64,000 nt of DNA from Brevundimonas bacteroides DSM 4726 (GCF_000701445.1 NZ_JNIX01000013.1:124001-188000), one strand, 5' to 3'; positions 52,199 through 61,928 are shown, counted from the first letter of the stretch. Notes: generated from the sequence alone by a model not told the origin. Numbers and translations: made by a program.

Positions 52199-53434
52199 AT
52201 GGCGACGATGGAGCCGGTCGGACAGGACCGCACGCCGGAACTGGACGTGATCCGCGGCTTCGCCCTGTTCGGGGTGATGCTGATCAACCTGTACGGCCAC
52301 CCCGAGTTCGCCATCCCCGAGCGGCTGACCGAGGCCCTGCCGACCGCCGCGATCGACGGGCCGCTGGGGCTGGTCTTCGACGTCTTCTGGGAGGGCAAGG
52401 CGCAGGCCCTGTTCTCCATGCTGTTCGGCTTCGGCTTCGCCATGTTCCTGGGCCGGGCCGAGGCGAAGGGCGTGGACGGGATGCGGCTCTATCTGCGGCG
52501 GGTGCTGATCCTGCTGGCCATCGGCACGGTCCATGTGGCGGCGATCTTCTTCGGCGACATCCTGCAGATTTACGCGCTGGCGGCTCTGGTGCTGATCCTG
52601 TTCCGGAGGGCGCCGGACCGGACGCTGCTGATCGGCGGGGTCCTGCTGTCGCTGTTCGCGGGCCTCGTTTTGCCGATCCACCTGGCCTGGGTCGAGGCGG
52701 CCACGGGGGCGACCCCGCCGCTGGTGCAGGCCTGGGAGGCGGGGATCGAGCGGCGCTGGATCGTGTTCCTCGACAACGACTGGCCCGCCTACACCAGGGA
52801 GTTGATCCGGGGCGCGGGCGACGAGTGGTTCCTGTCGGTCTTCGCCTGGAGCTATATGGCGACGGTGCTGGGCCGGTTCCTGGTGGGCTTCTGGCTCTAT
52901 CGGAAGGGCTGGCTGATCCGGCCCGGCGAACATGCCGCCGCATTCCGTCGCTGGGCGCCCCGGCTGATCGGGGTGGGGCTGGTCCTGAGCGTGGCGGACG
53001 TGGCGGTGGGCGCGACGGTCGAGCTGACGCTCGCCGGAGAGATTGCGCATGAGGTCCTCCATCGGTCGGGCCAGCAGGTGCTGGCGCTGGGATATGGCGC
53101 CGGGCTGGTGGTGCTGATGCAGAGGAGCGCCGGGCGGCGGCTGCTGGCGGGTTTGGGCGACGTCGGGCGGATGGCCCTGACGAACTATCTGACCCAGAGC
53201 GTGGTTTATCTGTTCGTCTTCTACGGCTTCGGCCTGGGGCTCATGCGGTGGGGCGGGGCGCTGACCTGTCTGGCCATCGCGGTTCCGACCTTCGCCCTGC
53301 AGATCGTCTTCAGCCGGTGGTGGCTGGCGCGGTTCCGCTACGGCCCCTTGGAATGGCTGTGGCGATCGGCCACTTACGGGGCGTGGCAGCCGTTTCGACG
53401 GGCGCCCGTTGTTCCGCCGACCGCATTCGCCTGA
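52199..53434 (+). CDS. DUF418 family membrane protein
   Basis: 411 residues with about ten membrane segments. Starts with the family block TPELDVIRGFALFGVMLINL and continues with ALFSMLFGFGFAMFLGRAEA, then the C-terminal DUF418 region LGDVGRMALTNYLTQSVVYL, FGFGLGLMRWGG and the final FSRWWLARFRYGPLEWLWRS. Function unknown, presumably membrane-embedded transferase or transporter-like (YeiB type). 60 bases after nrdA on the same strand. Confidence 0.88.
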   Translation: MATMEPVGQDRTPELDVIRGFALFGVMLINLYGHPEFAIPERLTEALPTAAIDGPLGLVFDVFWEGKAQALFSMLFGFGFAMFLGRAEAKGVDGMRLYLRRVLILLAIGTVHVAAIFFGDILQIYALAALVLILFRRAPDRTLLIGGVLLSLFAGLVLPIHLAWVEAATGATPPLVQAWEAGIERRWIVFLDNDWPAYTRELIRGAGDEWFLSVFAWSYMATVLGRFLVGFWLYRKGWLIRPGEHAAAFRRWAPRLIGVGLVLSVADVAVGATVELTLAGEIAHEVLHRSGQQVLALGYGAGLVVLMQRSAGRRLLAGLGDVGRMALTNYLTQSVVYLFVFYGFGLGLMRWGGALTCLAIAVPTFALQIVFSRWWLARFRYGPLEWLWRSATYGAWQPFRRAPVVPPTAFA

Positions 53435-53444
53435 GGACCCGCCC

Positions 53445-54896
53445 ATGAATACCGCCGCCCGCGACGCCGGCCTGAAGCTGCTGCGCGAACACGCCCTGAT
53501 CGCCGGAGAGGTGGTGACGGGGGCCAAGCGCATCGCGGTCGACGATCCGGCGACCGGCGAGATCATCGGCCATGTGCCGGACCTGGGCGTCGCCGAGACG
53601 GAGCGGGCGGTTAAGGCCGCGCACGACGCCTTTCCCGAATGGTCGCGGACCGATCCGCACAAGCGGGCGACCTTCCTGCGTGATTGGGCGCGGCTGATCG
53701 ATGAGAACCTGGATGGGCTGGGCGCCCTCATGGCGCTGGAGAACGGCAAGCCGTTCGAGGAGGCGCGAGGCGAGGCGGTCTACGCCAACAGCTTCCTGAA
53801 ATGGTTCGCGGGCGAGGCCGAGCGGCTGCTGGGCGACACCCAGGACAGCCCCTTGGGCCATGTCATCGTGACGTTCCGGGAAGCGGTGGGGCCGTGCGCC
53901 CTCATCACGCCGTGGAACTTCCCCGCCGCCATGCTGACGCGGAAACTGGGACCGGCGTTCGCCGCGGGCTGCACGGCGGTGGTCAAGCCGGCCAGCCAGA
54001 CGCCGTTCACGGCGATCGCTCTGGTGGAGCTGGCCTATGAGGCCGGGCTGCCGAAGGGGGCGCTGAGCGTCGTCACGGGAGATGCGGCGACCATCGGGGG
54101 CGTGCTGACGTCCTCGCCTCTGATCCGCAAACTGAGCTTCACGGGCTCGACGCCGATCGGTCGCAAGCTGGCCGAGCAGTGCGCGCCGACCCTCAAGCGG
54201 GTGTCGATGGAGCTGGGTGGGGCGGCGCCCCTCATGGTGTTCGAGGACGCGGACCTGGACCTCGCGGTCGCCGAGACGATCAAGGGCAAGTTCCGCAACT
54301 CCGGCCAGACCTGCGTCTGCCCGAACCGGGTCTATGTCCAGGCGTCGGTGGCGGAGGCTTATGCGGCGAAGCTGGCCGAAGCCGTGGCGAAGATTCCGAT
54401 GGGGCCGGCGTTCGAGGACGGCGTCAAGGTCGGGCCCCTGATCGAGGACAAGGCCGTGGCCAAGGTCGAGGATCACCTGAAGCGGGTCGTGGCCTCCGGG
54501 GCCCGGGTGCTGATTGGTGGCGCACGGCATGCGCTGGGCGGGCGGTTCTTCCAGCCGACGGTGACGCTGGGCGGCGACGACAAGCTGTTCCGCGAGGAGG
54601 AGACGTTCGGGCCACTGATCCCGGTCTTTCCGTTCGAGACGGAGGAGGAGTGCCTTCAGAAGGCCAATGACTCGGAATTCGGCCTGGCGTCCTACGTCTT
54701 CACCCGCGACCTGGACCGCGCCATGCGTGTCGGGCGGCGGATCGAGGCGGGCATGATCGGCGTCAACACCGGGCTCATGTCGACGGCGGTCGCGCCTTTC
54801 GGCGGGGTCAAGGCGTCCGGCTATGGCCGCGAGGGCTCGACCCACGGCATCGACGAATACGTGGAGATCAAGCAGGTGACGCTGGCGCTGAAGTAG
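53445..54896 (+). CDS. gabD: NAD(P)-dependent succinate-semialdehyde dehydrogenase
   Basis: 483 residues from ATG 53445. Oxidises succinate semialdehyde to succinate (end of GABA degradation). ALDH-fold blocks: NFPAAMLTRKLGPAFAAGCT, SFTGSTPIGRKLAEQCAPTL, catalytic Glu in VSMELGGAAP, catalytic Cys in FRNSGQTCVCPNRVYVQ, and the end block IGVNTGLMSTAVAPFGGVKA. Substrate is inferred from overall similarity to GabD (about 480 residues). Confidence 0.9.
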   Translation: MNTAARDAGLKLLREHALIAGEVVTGAKRIAVDDPATGEIIGHVPDLGVAETERAVKAAHDAFPEWSRTDPHKRATFLRDWARLIDENLDGLGALMALENGKPFEEARGEAVYANSFLKWFAGEAERLLGDTQDSPLGHVIVTFREAVGPCALITPWNFPAAMLTRKLGPAFAAGCTAVVKPASQTPFTAIALVELAYEAGLPKGALSVVTGDAATIGGVLTSSPLIRKLSFTGSTPIGRKLAEQCAPTLKRVSMELGGAAPLMVFEDADLDLAVAETIKGKFRNSGQTCVCPNRVYVQASVAEAYAAKLAEAVAKIPMGPAFEDGVKVGPLIEDKAVAKVEDHLKRVVASGARVLIGGARHALGGRFFQPTVTLGGDDKLFREEETFGPLIPVFPFETEEECLQKANDSEFGLASYVFTRDLDRAMRVGRRIEAGMIGVNTGLMSTAVAPFGGVKASGYGREGSTHGIDEYVEIKQVTLALK

Positions 54897-54907
54897 GGCG
54901 TCGCGCC

Positions 54908-56665
54908 CTATCGCGTCCGCGCCACGCCCTCGCGGCGGTCGTCGGCGCCGCCGTCCCAGGCCCAGCCGTCGGGGCCCTGTCGCCACAGGCCACCGTGCAG
55001 GCCCGAGGTCTCGGACTGGTTGGGCGCGAGCGTGACGCCCCCCGCCGCCAGCTGCTCGGCGAGCGTCGGGCCAAAGCGGGCCGTGTCGGCCCCGAAGCCG
55101 GAGCCGCGCGCGACCAGGTTGGGCAGGCCGATCGCCGCCTGCATCGGCAGCCCCCAGACCAGCGTCCCGATCAGGGCCTTGGCGTTGTAGGCCAGGATCG
55201 ACGGGCCGCCGGGCGATCCGACCGCTCCGACCAGACGCCCCTGCCGGTCCAGAATGATGATCGGCGACATGGACGAACGCGGGCGCTTGCCGGGCGCGAC
55301 CGCATTGGCCGCCTCTCCGCCGTCCGGGCGGGTCGGGACGAAGGAGAAGTCGGTCAGCTGGTTGTTGAGGAAGAAGCCCGCCGCCATCCGGCCCGAGCCG
55401 AAGACGCTCTCGACCGTCGTGGTCATGGAGACGGCGTTGCCCTCGGCGTCGACCACGACGAAGTGGCTGGTGCCGGCGGGCTCGGTCGTGGCGTCCGGCG
55501 CGCGAAAGACGCCGCCCGGCGGCGTTCCGGCCTCTGCCGCGCCGGTCAGGCCGGGGGCCAGGGCGGCGCGGGCGGCGACATAGTCCTCGTCCAGTAGGCC
55601 GGCCACGGGCACGCCGACGAAGGCCGGGTCGCCGACGTAGCGGTCGCGGTCGGCGTACATCAGCCGCTGAATCTGGGCGAAGGCGATCCAGGCCTCGGCG
55701 CTTGTCTCGCCTTGGGCCAGCAGCGGCGCGATGGTCGGGGTTTCGGCCATGGCCAGCAGCTGAAGCACAGCCACGCCGCTGGACGGCGGCGGTGGCACGC
55801 AGATCACATAGACCTGGAACGGGCGGCACAGGGCGTCGCGCTTGATGGGGCGATAGGCGGCGAGGTCGGCGTGGGTCAGGGCGCCGGGGCGCGGCTCGGC
55901 CCGCACGGCCTGAACGATCGCATCGGCGATGGGACCGGAGCGGAAGGCCTCGATGCCCTCGCGGGCGAGCGTCGCCACAGTGTCGGCGTAGGCCGGGTTC
56001 CGCAGGGTATCGCCCGCCTGATACCGCTGGCCGTCGGGCCGGGTGAAGTAGGCATTGGCCCAGTCGGTGCGGGCCTGGCCGCGCGTCAGGGCGATCATGC
56101 CGGCGAGACGCGGGCTGACGACGAAGCCGTCGCGGGCCAGGCGCTCGGCCTCGCCGAACAGCTGGCTCCAGGGCAGGCGGCCGTGCTCGGCCTGCGCCAT
56201 CGAGAGCGCTGCGACGGCGCCCGGAACGCCGGTGGAGCGGCCGCTCAGCACCGCATCGCCGAAGCCCAACGGACGCCCATTCTCGTAGAACAGCTCGGGC
56301 GTGGTGGCGGCTGGAGCCGTCTCGCGGCCGTCATAGACGACGGTCTCGCCGGTCGCCGCGTCGAAATGCATGAGGAAGGCGCCGCCGCCGAGGCCCGACG
56401 ACTGGGGCTCGACGAGGCCCAGCACCGCCTGGATCGCCACCGCCGCGTCGACCGCCGATCCTCCGCGTCGCAGCACCTCGAGTCCCGCCTCGACCGCCAG
56501 GGGATTGGCGGCGGAGACGAAGGGGCCTCGGGCGGGGGGCGCGGCCGGGACGCTGGCCGTCGGCGTCTGGGTCGGCGCGGGCCGGGCCGTGATCGAGGGC
56601 TGGCAGGCGGCCAGCGTCAGGGCCAAGACGGCGACCACGGGACGGGCGAGGGACGCGAGACGCAT
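54908..56665 (-). CDS. ggt: gamma-glutamyltransferase, lipoprotein
   Basis: 585 residues from ATG 56665. A lipoprotein signal (VVAVLALTLAACQPS) places it on the periplasmic side. Ggt removes the gamma-glutamyl group from glutathione and relatives and self-cleaves at a Thr: Thr399 in EPAGTSHFVVVDAEGNAVSM is the likely nucleophile of the small subunit. Other blocks: RRGGSAVDAAVAIQAVLGLV, PQSSGLGGGAFLMHFDAATG and PIIILDRQGRLVGAVGSPGG. Converges with gabD. Confidence 0.92.
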   Translation of the reverse strand: MRLASLARPVVAVLALTLAACQPSITARPAPTQTPTASVPAAPPARGPFVSAANPLAVEAGLEVLRRGGSAVDAAVAIQAVLGLVEPQSSGLGGGAFLMHFDAATGETVVYDGRETAPAATTPELFYENGRPLGFGDAVLSGRSTGVPGAVAALSMAQAEHGRLPWSQLFGEAERLARDGFVVSPRLAGMIALTRGQARTDWANAYFTRPDGQRYQAGDTLRNPAYADTVATLAREGIEAFRSGPIADAIVQAVRAEPRPGALTHADLAAYRPIKRDALCRPFQVYVICVPPPPSSGVAVLQLLAMAETPTIAPLLAQGETSAEAWIAFAQIQRLMYADRDRYVGDPAFVGVPVAGLLDEDYVAARAALAPGLTGAAEAGTPPGGVFRAPDATTEPAGTSHFVVVDAEGNAVSMTTTVESVFGSGRMAAGFFLNNQLTDFSFVPTRPDGGEAANAVAPGKRPRSSMSPIIILDRQGRLVGAVGSPGGPSILAYNAKALIGTLVWGLPMQAAIGLPNLVARGSGFGADTARFGPTLAEQLAAGGVTLAPNQSETSGLHGGLWRQGPDGWAWDGGADDRREGVARTR

Positions 56666-56817
56666 GAGGTGAAGTCCGGCGACGGGAAGGTCGTCTTCCG
56701 ACCTAGGGGCACCACGCCCCCGCGCCAACCCCGCACCGGACCATGGAGGCGTCAAATCCGGGTTGCGCGGTCGGGTTCGAGCCGTTAAAGACCCGCCCTC
56801 GCCGTTCATGGTCGCGC

Positions 56818-56894
56818 GCACCCGTAGCTCAGCTGGATAGAGCACCAGACTACGAATCTGGGGGTCAGGAGTTCGAATCTCTTCGGGTGCGCCA
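56818..56894 (+). tRNA. tRNA-Arg (anticodon ACG)
   Basis: 77 bases including an encoded CCA. Acceptor stem GCACCCG (56818-56824) pairs with CGGGTGC (56884-56890). The anticodon stem CCAGA/TCTGG encloses the loop CTACGAA, with anticodon ACG at 56852-56854. The T-loop GTTCGAATC is canonical. ACG reads CGN arginine codons after A34 to inosine change. No integrase or attachment-site duplication is seen next to it. Confidence 0.97.
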
Positions 56895-56951
56895 TTTTCT
56901 CTCCCCCGAGATGTACCATCGTCGCGCGCTGTAACCGGCGCATTCGCCTCG

Positions 56952-56975
56952 GCGAAAGCGCGAAGCGGCTTTCGC
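56952..56975 (+). promoter_or_regulatory. hairpin in the moaA leader
   Basis: GCGAAAGC (56952-56959) and GCTTTCGC (56968-56975) form a perfect 8-base stem with an 8-base loop, 31 bases before moaA and 58 bases after the tRNA. It could end the tRNA transcript or shape the moaA leader. Confidence 0.35.
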
Positions 56976-57006
56976 ATCGCCGCGCGGGGGCTATGCTTTC
57001 CTTTCC

Positions 57007-58026
57007 ATGTCGGCCGCCGCTTTCGCAGAGACAGCCTCGCCCCTGATCGACCCGCTGGGTCGGGCGGTGCGCTATGTGCGGCTGTCGGTGACGGATCGGT
57101 GTGATCTGCGCTGCGTCTACTGCATGGCCGAGCGGCAGAGGTTCCTGCCCAGGGATGAGGTGCTGTCGGTCGAGGCGCTGGATCGACTGGCGTCCAGTTT
57201 CGTGAGGCTGGGGGCAAGGCGCATCCGACTGACGGGCGGGGAGCCGCTGGTGCGGCGCGATGTGATGGATCTGGTCCGGCGGCTGTCGCGGCATCTGGCG
57301 TCGGGCGCGCTGGAGGAGCTGACGCTGACGACCAATGGGACGCGGCTGGCCCAGCATGCGGCGGCGCTGGCCGGTCACGGGGTGCGGCGTGTGAATGTGT
57401 CGCTGGATACGCGCGAGCCCGAGACCTATCGGCGGCTGACGCGGGGCGGGGATGTGGCGCGCGCGCTGGGGGGCATCGTGGCGGCGAAGGCGGCGGGGCT
57501 GGCGGTCAAGATCAATGCGGTCGCGCTGGCGGACGACAATGCAGGCGAGCTGGCTGAACTGATCGCCTGGGCGCACGGCGAGGGCCATGAGATCAGCCTG
57601 ATCGAGGCCATGCCGATCGGCGAGATCGGGGCGGACCGAACGGCGCAGTTCCTGTCGTTGGCCCAGGTGCGCACGCGGCTGGAGGCGCGCTGGACGCTGA
57701 CGCCGCTGGCCCGGCGGACGGCTGGGCCGGCGCGCTATGTGCGGGTCGAGGAGACCGGCGGGACGCTGGGCTTCATCACCCCGATGACCCACAACTTCTG
57801 CGGCGACTGCAACCGGGTGCGGGTGACCTGCACCGGGCGGCTCTATCTGTGCCTGGGGCAGGAGGATCACGCCGATCTGGCCGGGGCGCTGGAGACAGGC
57901 GGAGAGGCGGCGGTCGAGCGGGCGATCCGCGAGGCCGTGGCGAGGAAGCCGGGGGCGCATGATTTCCGCATAGCCGCCGGGGCGTCGCCCGCCGTCGCCC
58001 GGCCCATGTCGATGACGGGAGGCTGA
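57007..58026 (+). CDS. moaA: GTP 3',8-cyclase (molybdenum cofactor synthesis)
   Basis: 339 residues. Radical SAM enzyme that starts Moco synthesis from GTP. The N-terminal [4Fe-4S] motif is TDRCDLRCVYC with Cys32, 36 and 39. The C-terminal cluster is HNFCGDCNRVRVTCTGRLYL. The GGEPLVRRD motif and the C-terminal Gly-Gly (MSMTGG) are present. First of a six-gene operon moaA-moaD-moaE-moaB-moaC-moeA. Confidence 0.95.
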   Translation: MSAAAFAETASPLIDPLGRAVRYVRLSVTDRCDLRCVYCMAERQRFLPRDEVLSVEALDRLASSFVRLGARRIRLTGGEPLVRRDVMDLVRRLSRHLASGALEELTLTTNGTRLAQHAAALAGHGVRRVNVSLDTREPETYRRLTRGGDVARALGGIVAAKAAGLAVKINAVALADDNAGELAELIAWAHGEGHEISLIEAMPIGEIGADRTAQFLSLAQVRTRLEARWTLTPLARRTAGPARYVRVEETGGTLGFITPMTHNFCGDCNRVRVTCTGRLYLCLGQEDHADLAGALETGGEAAVERAIREAVARKPGAHDFRIAAGASPAVARPMSMTGG

Positions 58027-58029
58027 GGC

Positions 58030-58266
58030 GTGCCGCGCGTTCTGCTGTTCGGGGCCTTCGCCGACGTCGCCGGATGGCGCGAGCGGGAGATGGAGGGGGC
58101 GTCAACCGAGGCGCTGGTGGCGGTGCTGTCGGAGCATGAGGGTCTGGCCGAGCGGCTGGCGCGGCCGGGGCGGATGACGGTGGTGAACAAGGTGGTGGTG
58201 CGCGGCGACGTGGCCGTGAGCACCGACGACGAGGTGGCGTTCGCGCCGCCGGTGTCGGGGGGCTGA
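58030..58266 (+). CDS. moaD: molybdopterin synthase sulfur carrier (small) subunit
   Basis: 78 residues, GTG start at 58030, three bases after the moaA stop, with GGGAGG upstream. Ubiquitin-like fold ending in the required Gly-Gly (PPVSGG) whose C-terminus becomes the thiocarboxylate. It sits in its usual place next to moaE. Confidence 0.92.
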   Translation: MPRVLLFGAFADVAGWREREMEGASTEALVAVLSEHEGLAERLARPGRMTVVNKVVVRGDVAVSTDDEVAFAPPVSGG

Positions 58267-58270
58267 AGCC

Positions 58271-58732
58271 GTGGCGCGGCTGGAGGATGGGGCGATCGAT
58301 CCGGGGGCCTTGCTGGCGGGTTTTTGCGCCGGAAGGAGCGATGTGGGGGCGGTGGTCAGCTTCACGGGTCTGTGCCGGGCGGAGACGGACGGGCGGGCCG
58401 TCGAGACCCTGACGCTGGACGCCTGGCGCGGCTTCACCGAGGACGGCATGGCGGCGCTGGAGGCCGAAGCGCGGGCGCGGTTCGACCTGATCGACCTCTT
58501 GACCGTGCACCGATGGGGCGAGGTGCGGCCCGGCCAGGCGATCGTCTTCGTCGCGGCGGCGGCCGCGCATCGGCGCACGGCGTTCGACGCGGCGGACTTC
58601 CTGATGGATCAGCTGAAGACGCGCGCGCCGCTGTGGAAGCGCGAGGACGGGCCGGATGGGCGCCGCTGGATCGAGCCGCGGGCGTCGGACCATGCCGATG
58701 CGGCGCGGTGGAAGACGGAGACAGATCAATGA
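58271..58732 (+). CDS. moaE: molybdopterin synthase catalytic (large) subunit
   Basis: 153 residues, GTG start at 58271. Transfers sulfur from MoaD to precursor Z. Family blocks are GAVVSFTGLCRAETDGRAVE, LTVHRWGEVRPGQAIVFVAA, AFDAADFLMDQLKTRAPLWK and KREDGPDGRRWIEP, with the catalytic Lys pair in the third and fourth. Stop overlaps moaB start (ATGA). Confidence 0.92.
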   Translation: MARLEDGAIDPGALLAGFCAGRSDVGAVVSFTGLCRAETDGRAVETLTLDAWRGFTEDGMAALEAEARARFDLIDLLTVHRWGEVRPGQAIVFVAAAAAHRRTAFDAADFLMDQLKTRAPLWKREDGPDGRRWIEPRASDHADAARWKTETDQ

Positions 58733-59289
58733 GCGATGCGGATGTGCTGCCGGCGCCGGGCGGCAAACTGCTGCTGGATCACGCGCTGACGCCTGTGCGG
58801 GTGGCGGTCCTGACCGTGTCGGACACGCGCGATGATGAGACCGATACCTCGGGCGCCATCCTGGCCGAGCGGGTGAAGGCGGCGGGGCATCAGCTGGCGG
58901 GCAAGGCCATCGTGCCCGACGACGTCGAGGCGATCCGGGCGACGGTGCGGGGCTGGATCGAGGCGGGGGCGGTCGACGCCATCATCACGACGGGCGGGAC
59001 GGGGCTGACGGGGCGCGACGTGACGCCCGAGGCGCTGGAGCCGCTGTTCGACAAGCGGATCGAGGGCTTCTCGGTGGTGTTCCACACCGTCAGCTATCAG
59101 ACCATCGGCCTGTCGACGCTGCAGTCGCGGGCGACGGCGGGGATAATCGGGGGGGTGTTCGTCTTCTGCCTGCCGGGTTCGAACGGGGCGGTGCGCGACG
59201 GCTGGGACAAGGTGATCCGCTGGCAGCTGGACAGCCGCCACCGGCCCTGCAACCTGGTCGAGATCATGCCCCGGCTGATGGAGACCTGA
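58729..59289 (+). CDS. moaB: molybdopterin adenylyltransferase-type protein
   Basis: 186 residues from ATG 58729, overlapping moaE by 4 bases. MoaB/Mog fold: [40 protein letters not shown] and [20 protein letters not shown]. MoaB/MogA proteins adenylate molybdopterin before MoeA inserts molybdate. The MoaB label is chosen by the TVSDTR and SGAIL pattern; a MogA role cannot be excluded. Confidence 0.88.
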   Translation: MSDADVLPAPGGKLLLDHALTPVRVAVLTVSDTRDDETDTSGAILAERVKAAGHQLAGKAIVPDDVEAIRATVRGWIEAGAVDAIITTGGTGLTGRDVTPEALEPLFDKRIEGFSVVFHTVSYQTIGLSTLQSRATAGIIGGVFVFCLPGSNGAVRDGWDKVIRWQLDSRHRPCNLVEIMPRLMET

Positions 59290-59290
59290 G

Positions 59291-59773
59291 ATGGGCAAGA
59301 TCCTGACCCACGTCGACGCCGAGGGCCGGGCGGGGATGGTCGATGTGTCGGCGAAGGCCGAGACGGCGCGGGAGGCGCGGGCCGAGGGGCGGATCGTCAT
59401 GGCGGCCGAGACCCTGGCGCTGGCCCTGTCGGGCGGGGGGCGAAAGGGCGACGTGCGGGCCGTGGCGGAGATCGCGGGGGTCATGGCGGCCAAGAAGACG
59501 GCCGAGCTGATCCCCCTGTGTCATCCCCTGCCGCTGGACGCGGCGGTGGTGTCGGTGGAGCCGAGCGCGGACGGGTCGGGGCTGACGGTCAGCGCGGTGA
59601 CGCGGACCACGGGGCGGACGGGGGTGGAGATGGAGGCCCTGACGGCCGTGTCGGTGGCGCTCCTGACGCTCTACGACATGCTGAAGGCGGCGGATCGGGG
59701 GATGACGATCGAGGGGGTGCGGCTGCTGGCCAAGTCCGGCGGGGCGTCGGGCGACTGGACGGCGGCGGCGTGA
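59291..59773 (+). CDS. moaC: cyclic pyranopterin monophosphate synthase
   Basis: 160 residues, ATG 59291 one base after moaB. Works after MoaA to make precursor Z. Signature blocks: [40 protein letters not shown] (with the KKT and CHPL active-site residues) and [20 protein letters not shown]. Normal length. Stop overlaps moeA start (GTGA). Confidence 0.95.
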   Translation: MGKILTHVDAEGRAGMVDVSAKAETAREARAEGRIVMAAETLALALSGGGRKGDVRAVAEIAGVMAAKKTAELIPLCHPLPLDAAVVSVEPSADGSGLTVSAVTRTTGRTGVEMEALTAVSVALLTLYDMLKAADRGMTIEGVRLLAKSGGASGDWTAAA

Positions 59774-60969
59774 GCCTGATGAGCGTCGAGGCGGCGCGGG
59801 AGGCGCTGCTGGTGGGGGTCGGCGTGCTGGCGTCCGAGCGGGTGGCGCTGGACGGGGCGGACGGGCGCTGGCTGGCCGAGCCCGTGCGGGCGAGCCGGGA
59901 CCAGCCGCCGTTCGACGCCTCGGCCATGGACGGTTGGGCGGTGCGGACGGCGGACCTGGGCAGGCGGCCGCTGAGGATCGTGGGCGAGAGCGCGGCCGGG
60001 GCGGGGTTCGCGGGCGCGGTCGGGCCTGGGGAAGCAGTGCGCATCTTCACCGGGGCGCCCCTGCCGATGGGCGCCGACCGGGTGGTGATCCAGGAGGAGG
60101 CGCGGGTCGAGGACGGCCAGCTGGTGCTCGGGGTCGGGCCGGAGGCGCCGACCTGGGTGCGCGGACGGGGCACGGACTTCGCAGCGGGACAGGTGTTGCT
60201 GGCACCGGGCGTGCGGCTGGATCCGTGGCGGATCGCGCTGGCGGCGGCGGCCGGGGTAGACGAGGTGACCTGCGCGCGGCGACCGCGCGTGGCCGTGCTG
60301 GCGGGCGGGGATGAGGTGGTCGCACCGGGCGAAGAGGCGGGGCCGCACCAGATTTTCGACGCGGCGGGGCCGGGGGTGGCCAGGGTCGCGGGGCGGGCGG
60401 GGGCGTCCGTGACGCGGCTGGCGCTGGTCGGGGACACTCAGGACGGAATCGAGGCGGCGTTGGCCGGGGCCGAGGCCGAGGTGATCGTGGTGATCGGCGG
60501 GGCGTCCGTGGGCGATCACGACCGGGTCAAGCCGGCGGCGCGGGCGTTGGGGGCGGCGTTCCTGGTGGAAGGTATCGCCATGCGGCCGGGCAAGCCGCTA
60601 TGGGGGGCGGTGCTGCCAGATGGGCGACGGCTGCTGGGAGTGCCGGGCAATCCGGTGTCGGCGCTGGTCTGCGCGGAGCTGTTCCTCAAGCCCCTGCTGG
60701 CGGCGATGCAGGGTGGGGACGGGCGGCCGGTGATGGAAACGGGGCGGCTGGCCGAGCCCCTGGCGGCGAACGGGCCGCGCGAGCACTGGATGCGGGCGGT
60801 GCGGGTGCCGGGCCCTGATGGTGAGATGCGGGTGCGGGCGCTGCCGGATCAGGATTCGGCGATGCTGACGGTCCTGAGTGGGGCGGACGGATTGATCCGC
60901 AGGACGGTGGGGGCGTCGGCCGTGGAGGTGGGCGGGGTCGTGGACTTCCTGCCGCTGGCGCGCGGCTGA
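59770..60969 (+). CDS. moeA: molybdopterin molybdenumtransferase
   Basis: 399 residues from GTG 59770 in the moaC stop overlap; ATG at 59779 is an alternative. Inserts molybdate into adenylated molybdopterin. Blocks: [60 protein letters not shown] and [25 protein letters not shown], all MoeA hallmarks. The C-terminal MoeA IV domain is present. Last gene of the operon. Confidence 0.94.
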   Translation: MSLMSVEAAREALLVGVGVLASERVALDGADGRWLAEPVRASRDQPPFDASAMDGWAVRTADLGRRPLRIVGESAAGAGFAGAVGPGEAVRIFTGAPLPMGADRVVIQEEARVEDGQLVLGVGPEAPTWVRGRGTDFAAGQVLLAPGVRLDPWRIALAAAAGVDEVTCARRPRVAVLAGGDEVVAPGEEAGPHQIFDAAGPGVARVAGRAGASVTRLALVGDTQDGIEAALAGAEAEVIVVIGGASVGDHDRVKPAARALGAAFLVEGIAMRPGKPLWGAVLPDGRRLLGVPGNPVSALVCAELFLKPLLAAMQGGDGRPVMETGRLAEPLAANGPREHWMRAVRVPGPDGEMRVRALPDQDSAMLTVLSGADGLIRRTVGASAVEVGGVVDFLPLARG

Positions 60970-60973
60970 GGGG

Positions 60974-61471
60974 TCAGAGCGGGCGGATCATGTAGACGGC
61001 GTCAGGGCCGTAGGTGGCCAGCTTCGCCCGCGCGTCCGGCGAGGCGTCGACGACGAAACCGTGGCGGGCCCAGAAGGACTGGGCGTCGTTGACGGCGACG
61101 AGGGCGATGGCGGGCCAGCCGTCGGCCTTGGCCTGGTCGATCAGGGCCTCGATCGCGAGGCGGGCGTGGCCGCCGCCGCGGGCCTCGGGCCGCAGGGCGA
61201 GGTCGTGCAGGTAGAGGATGTCGGGGTCGGCAGCGAGGGCGTCCAGGCGGCTGTTCAGCGGCGGGATCGACCCTCGCCGCGAGGGGTAGGCGATGAGGTA
61301 GCCGACGACGCTTTGGCCATCGCTGAGGACGCGGCAGCCCTGCGGATGGAGCGACAGCCGGTCGGCGAAGCAGTCGCGGTCCTCGAAATGCTCGGGAAAG
61401 CCGACCGACGCGACGGCGCAGACGCCGTCGAGATCGTCCGTCGTCATCGGCCGCCAGATCAGCTCGGGCAT
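60974..61471 (-). CDS. GNAT-family N-acetyltransferase
   Basis: 165 residues. Acetyl-CoA fold: RPMTTDDLDGVCAVASVGFP, then LYLHDLALRPEARGGGHARL (the R/Q-x-x-G-x-G/A type loop, here ARGGGHA) and PAIALVAVNDAQSFWARHGF. Substrate unknown. It overlaps the DUF6265 gene by 13 bases and closes a minus-strand run. Converges with moeA (4-base gap). Confidence 0.85.
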   Translation of the reverse strand: MPELIWRPMTTDDLDGVCAVASVGFPEHFEDRDCFADRLSLHPQGCRVLSDGQSVVGYLIAYPSRRGSIPPLNSRLDALAADPDILYLHDLALRPEARGGGHARLAIEALIDQAKADGWPAIALVAVNDAQSFWARHGFVVDASPDARAKLATYGPDAVYMIRPL

Positions 61472-61917
61472 CGGTCGTTGAGCGGGGCGGCGGTGTAGGT
61501 CCAGGTCATGGACTGAGGCTGGCCGTTCGCCAGGCCTTCGATGCGTCCGGTCAGGACGTCACCCTCTCGGCTGTAGATGACCCGCTGCGGGAAGTCGTGC
61601 TCAGGGTTTTCAAACACGGCACGGCCGGGGCTGGACTCGATCAGGGGGAAGACGGTGGCGGGCCCGCCGCTGGGTTGGGCCAAGAAGGCCAGCGTCTCGC
61701 CGACGGGCCAGATGCGCATGAACTCCAGCGAGCCCCGGCCCGACCGGCCGACGGTCACGGAGACGCCTGCCATCAGTCCGCCGCGCGGATCGCTCCAGGT
61801 CTCCGACACCTCGCGGCCACCCTCGCAACTGAGCCAATAGCCGGCCATCCAGGACAGGTCGTCGATGGGCGTCGGCGCGGTCTGGAGGGCGAGGGCGACG
61901 ATCAGGGCGGCGGACAT
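61459..61917 (-). CDS. DUF6265-type exported protein
   Basis: 152 residues from ATG 61917 (AGGT upstream). N-terminal signal (SAALIVALALQTAPTP), then a calycin-like beta-barrel with the family opening DDLSWMAGYWLSCEGGREVS and blocks ETWSDPRGGLMAGVSVTVGR, FENPEHDFPQRVIYSREGDV and GLANGQPQSMTWTY. Function unknown; the fold suggests ligand binding in the periplasm. Overlaps the GNAT gene. Confidence 0.75.
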   Translation of the reverse strand: MSAALIVALALQTAPTPIDDLSWMAGYWLSCEGGREVSETWSDPRGGLMAGVSVTVGRSGRGSLEFMRIWPVGETLAFLAQPSGGPATVFPLIESSPGRAVFENPEHDFPQRVIYSREGDVLTGRIEGLANGQPQSMTWTYTAAPLNDRCPS

Positions 61918-61928
61918 GAGGTGACCTG

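Noticed and set aside
56818..56894. tRNA-Arg as an integration site for an island
   Set aside because: No integrase, no repeated tRNA 3' end downstream, and the following Moco operon is ordinary.
56806..57217. Antisense reading frame across the tRNA (APEEIRTPDPQIRSLVLYP)
   Set aside because: This peptide is a well-known false product of reading tRNA-Arg backwards; the tRNA itself is certain.
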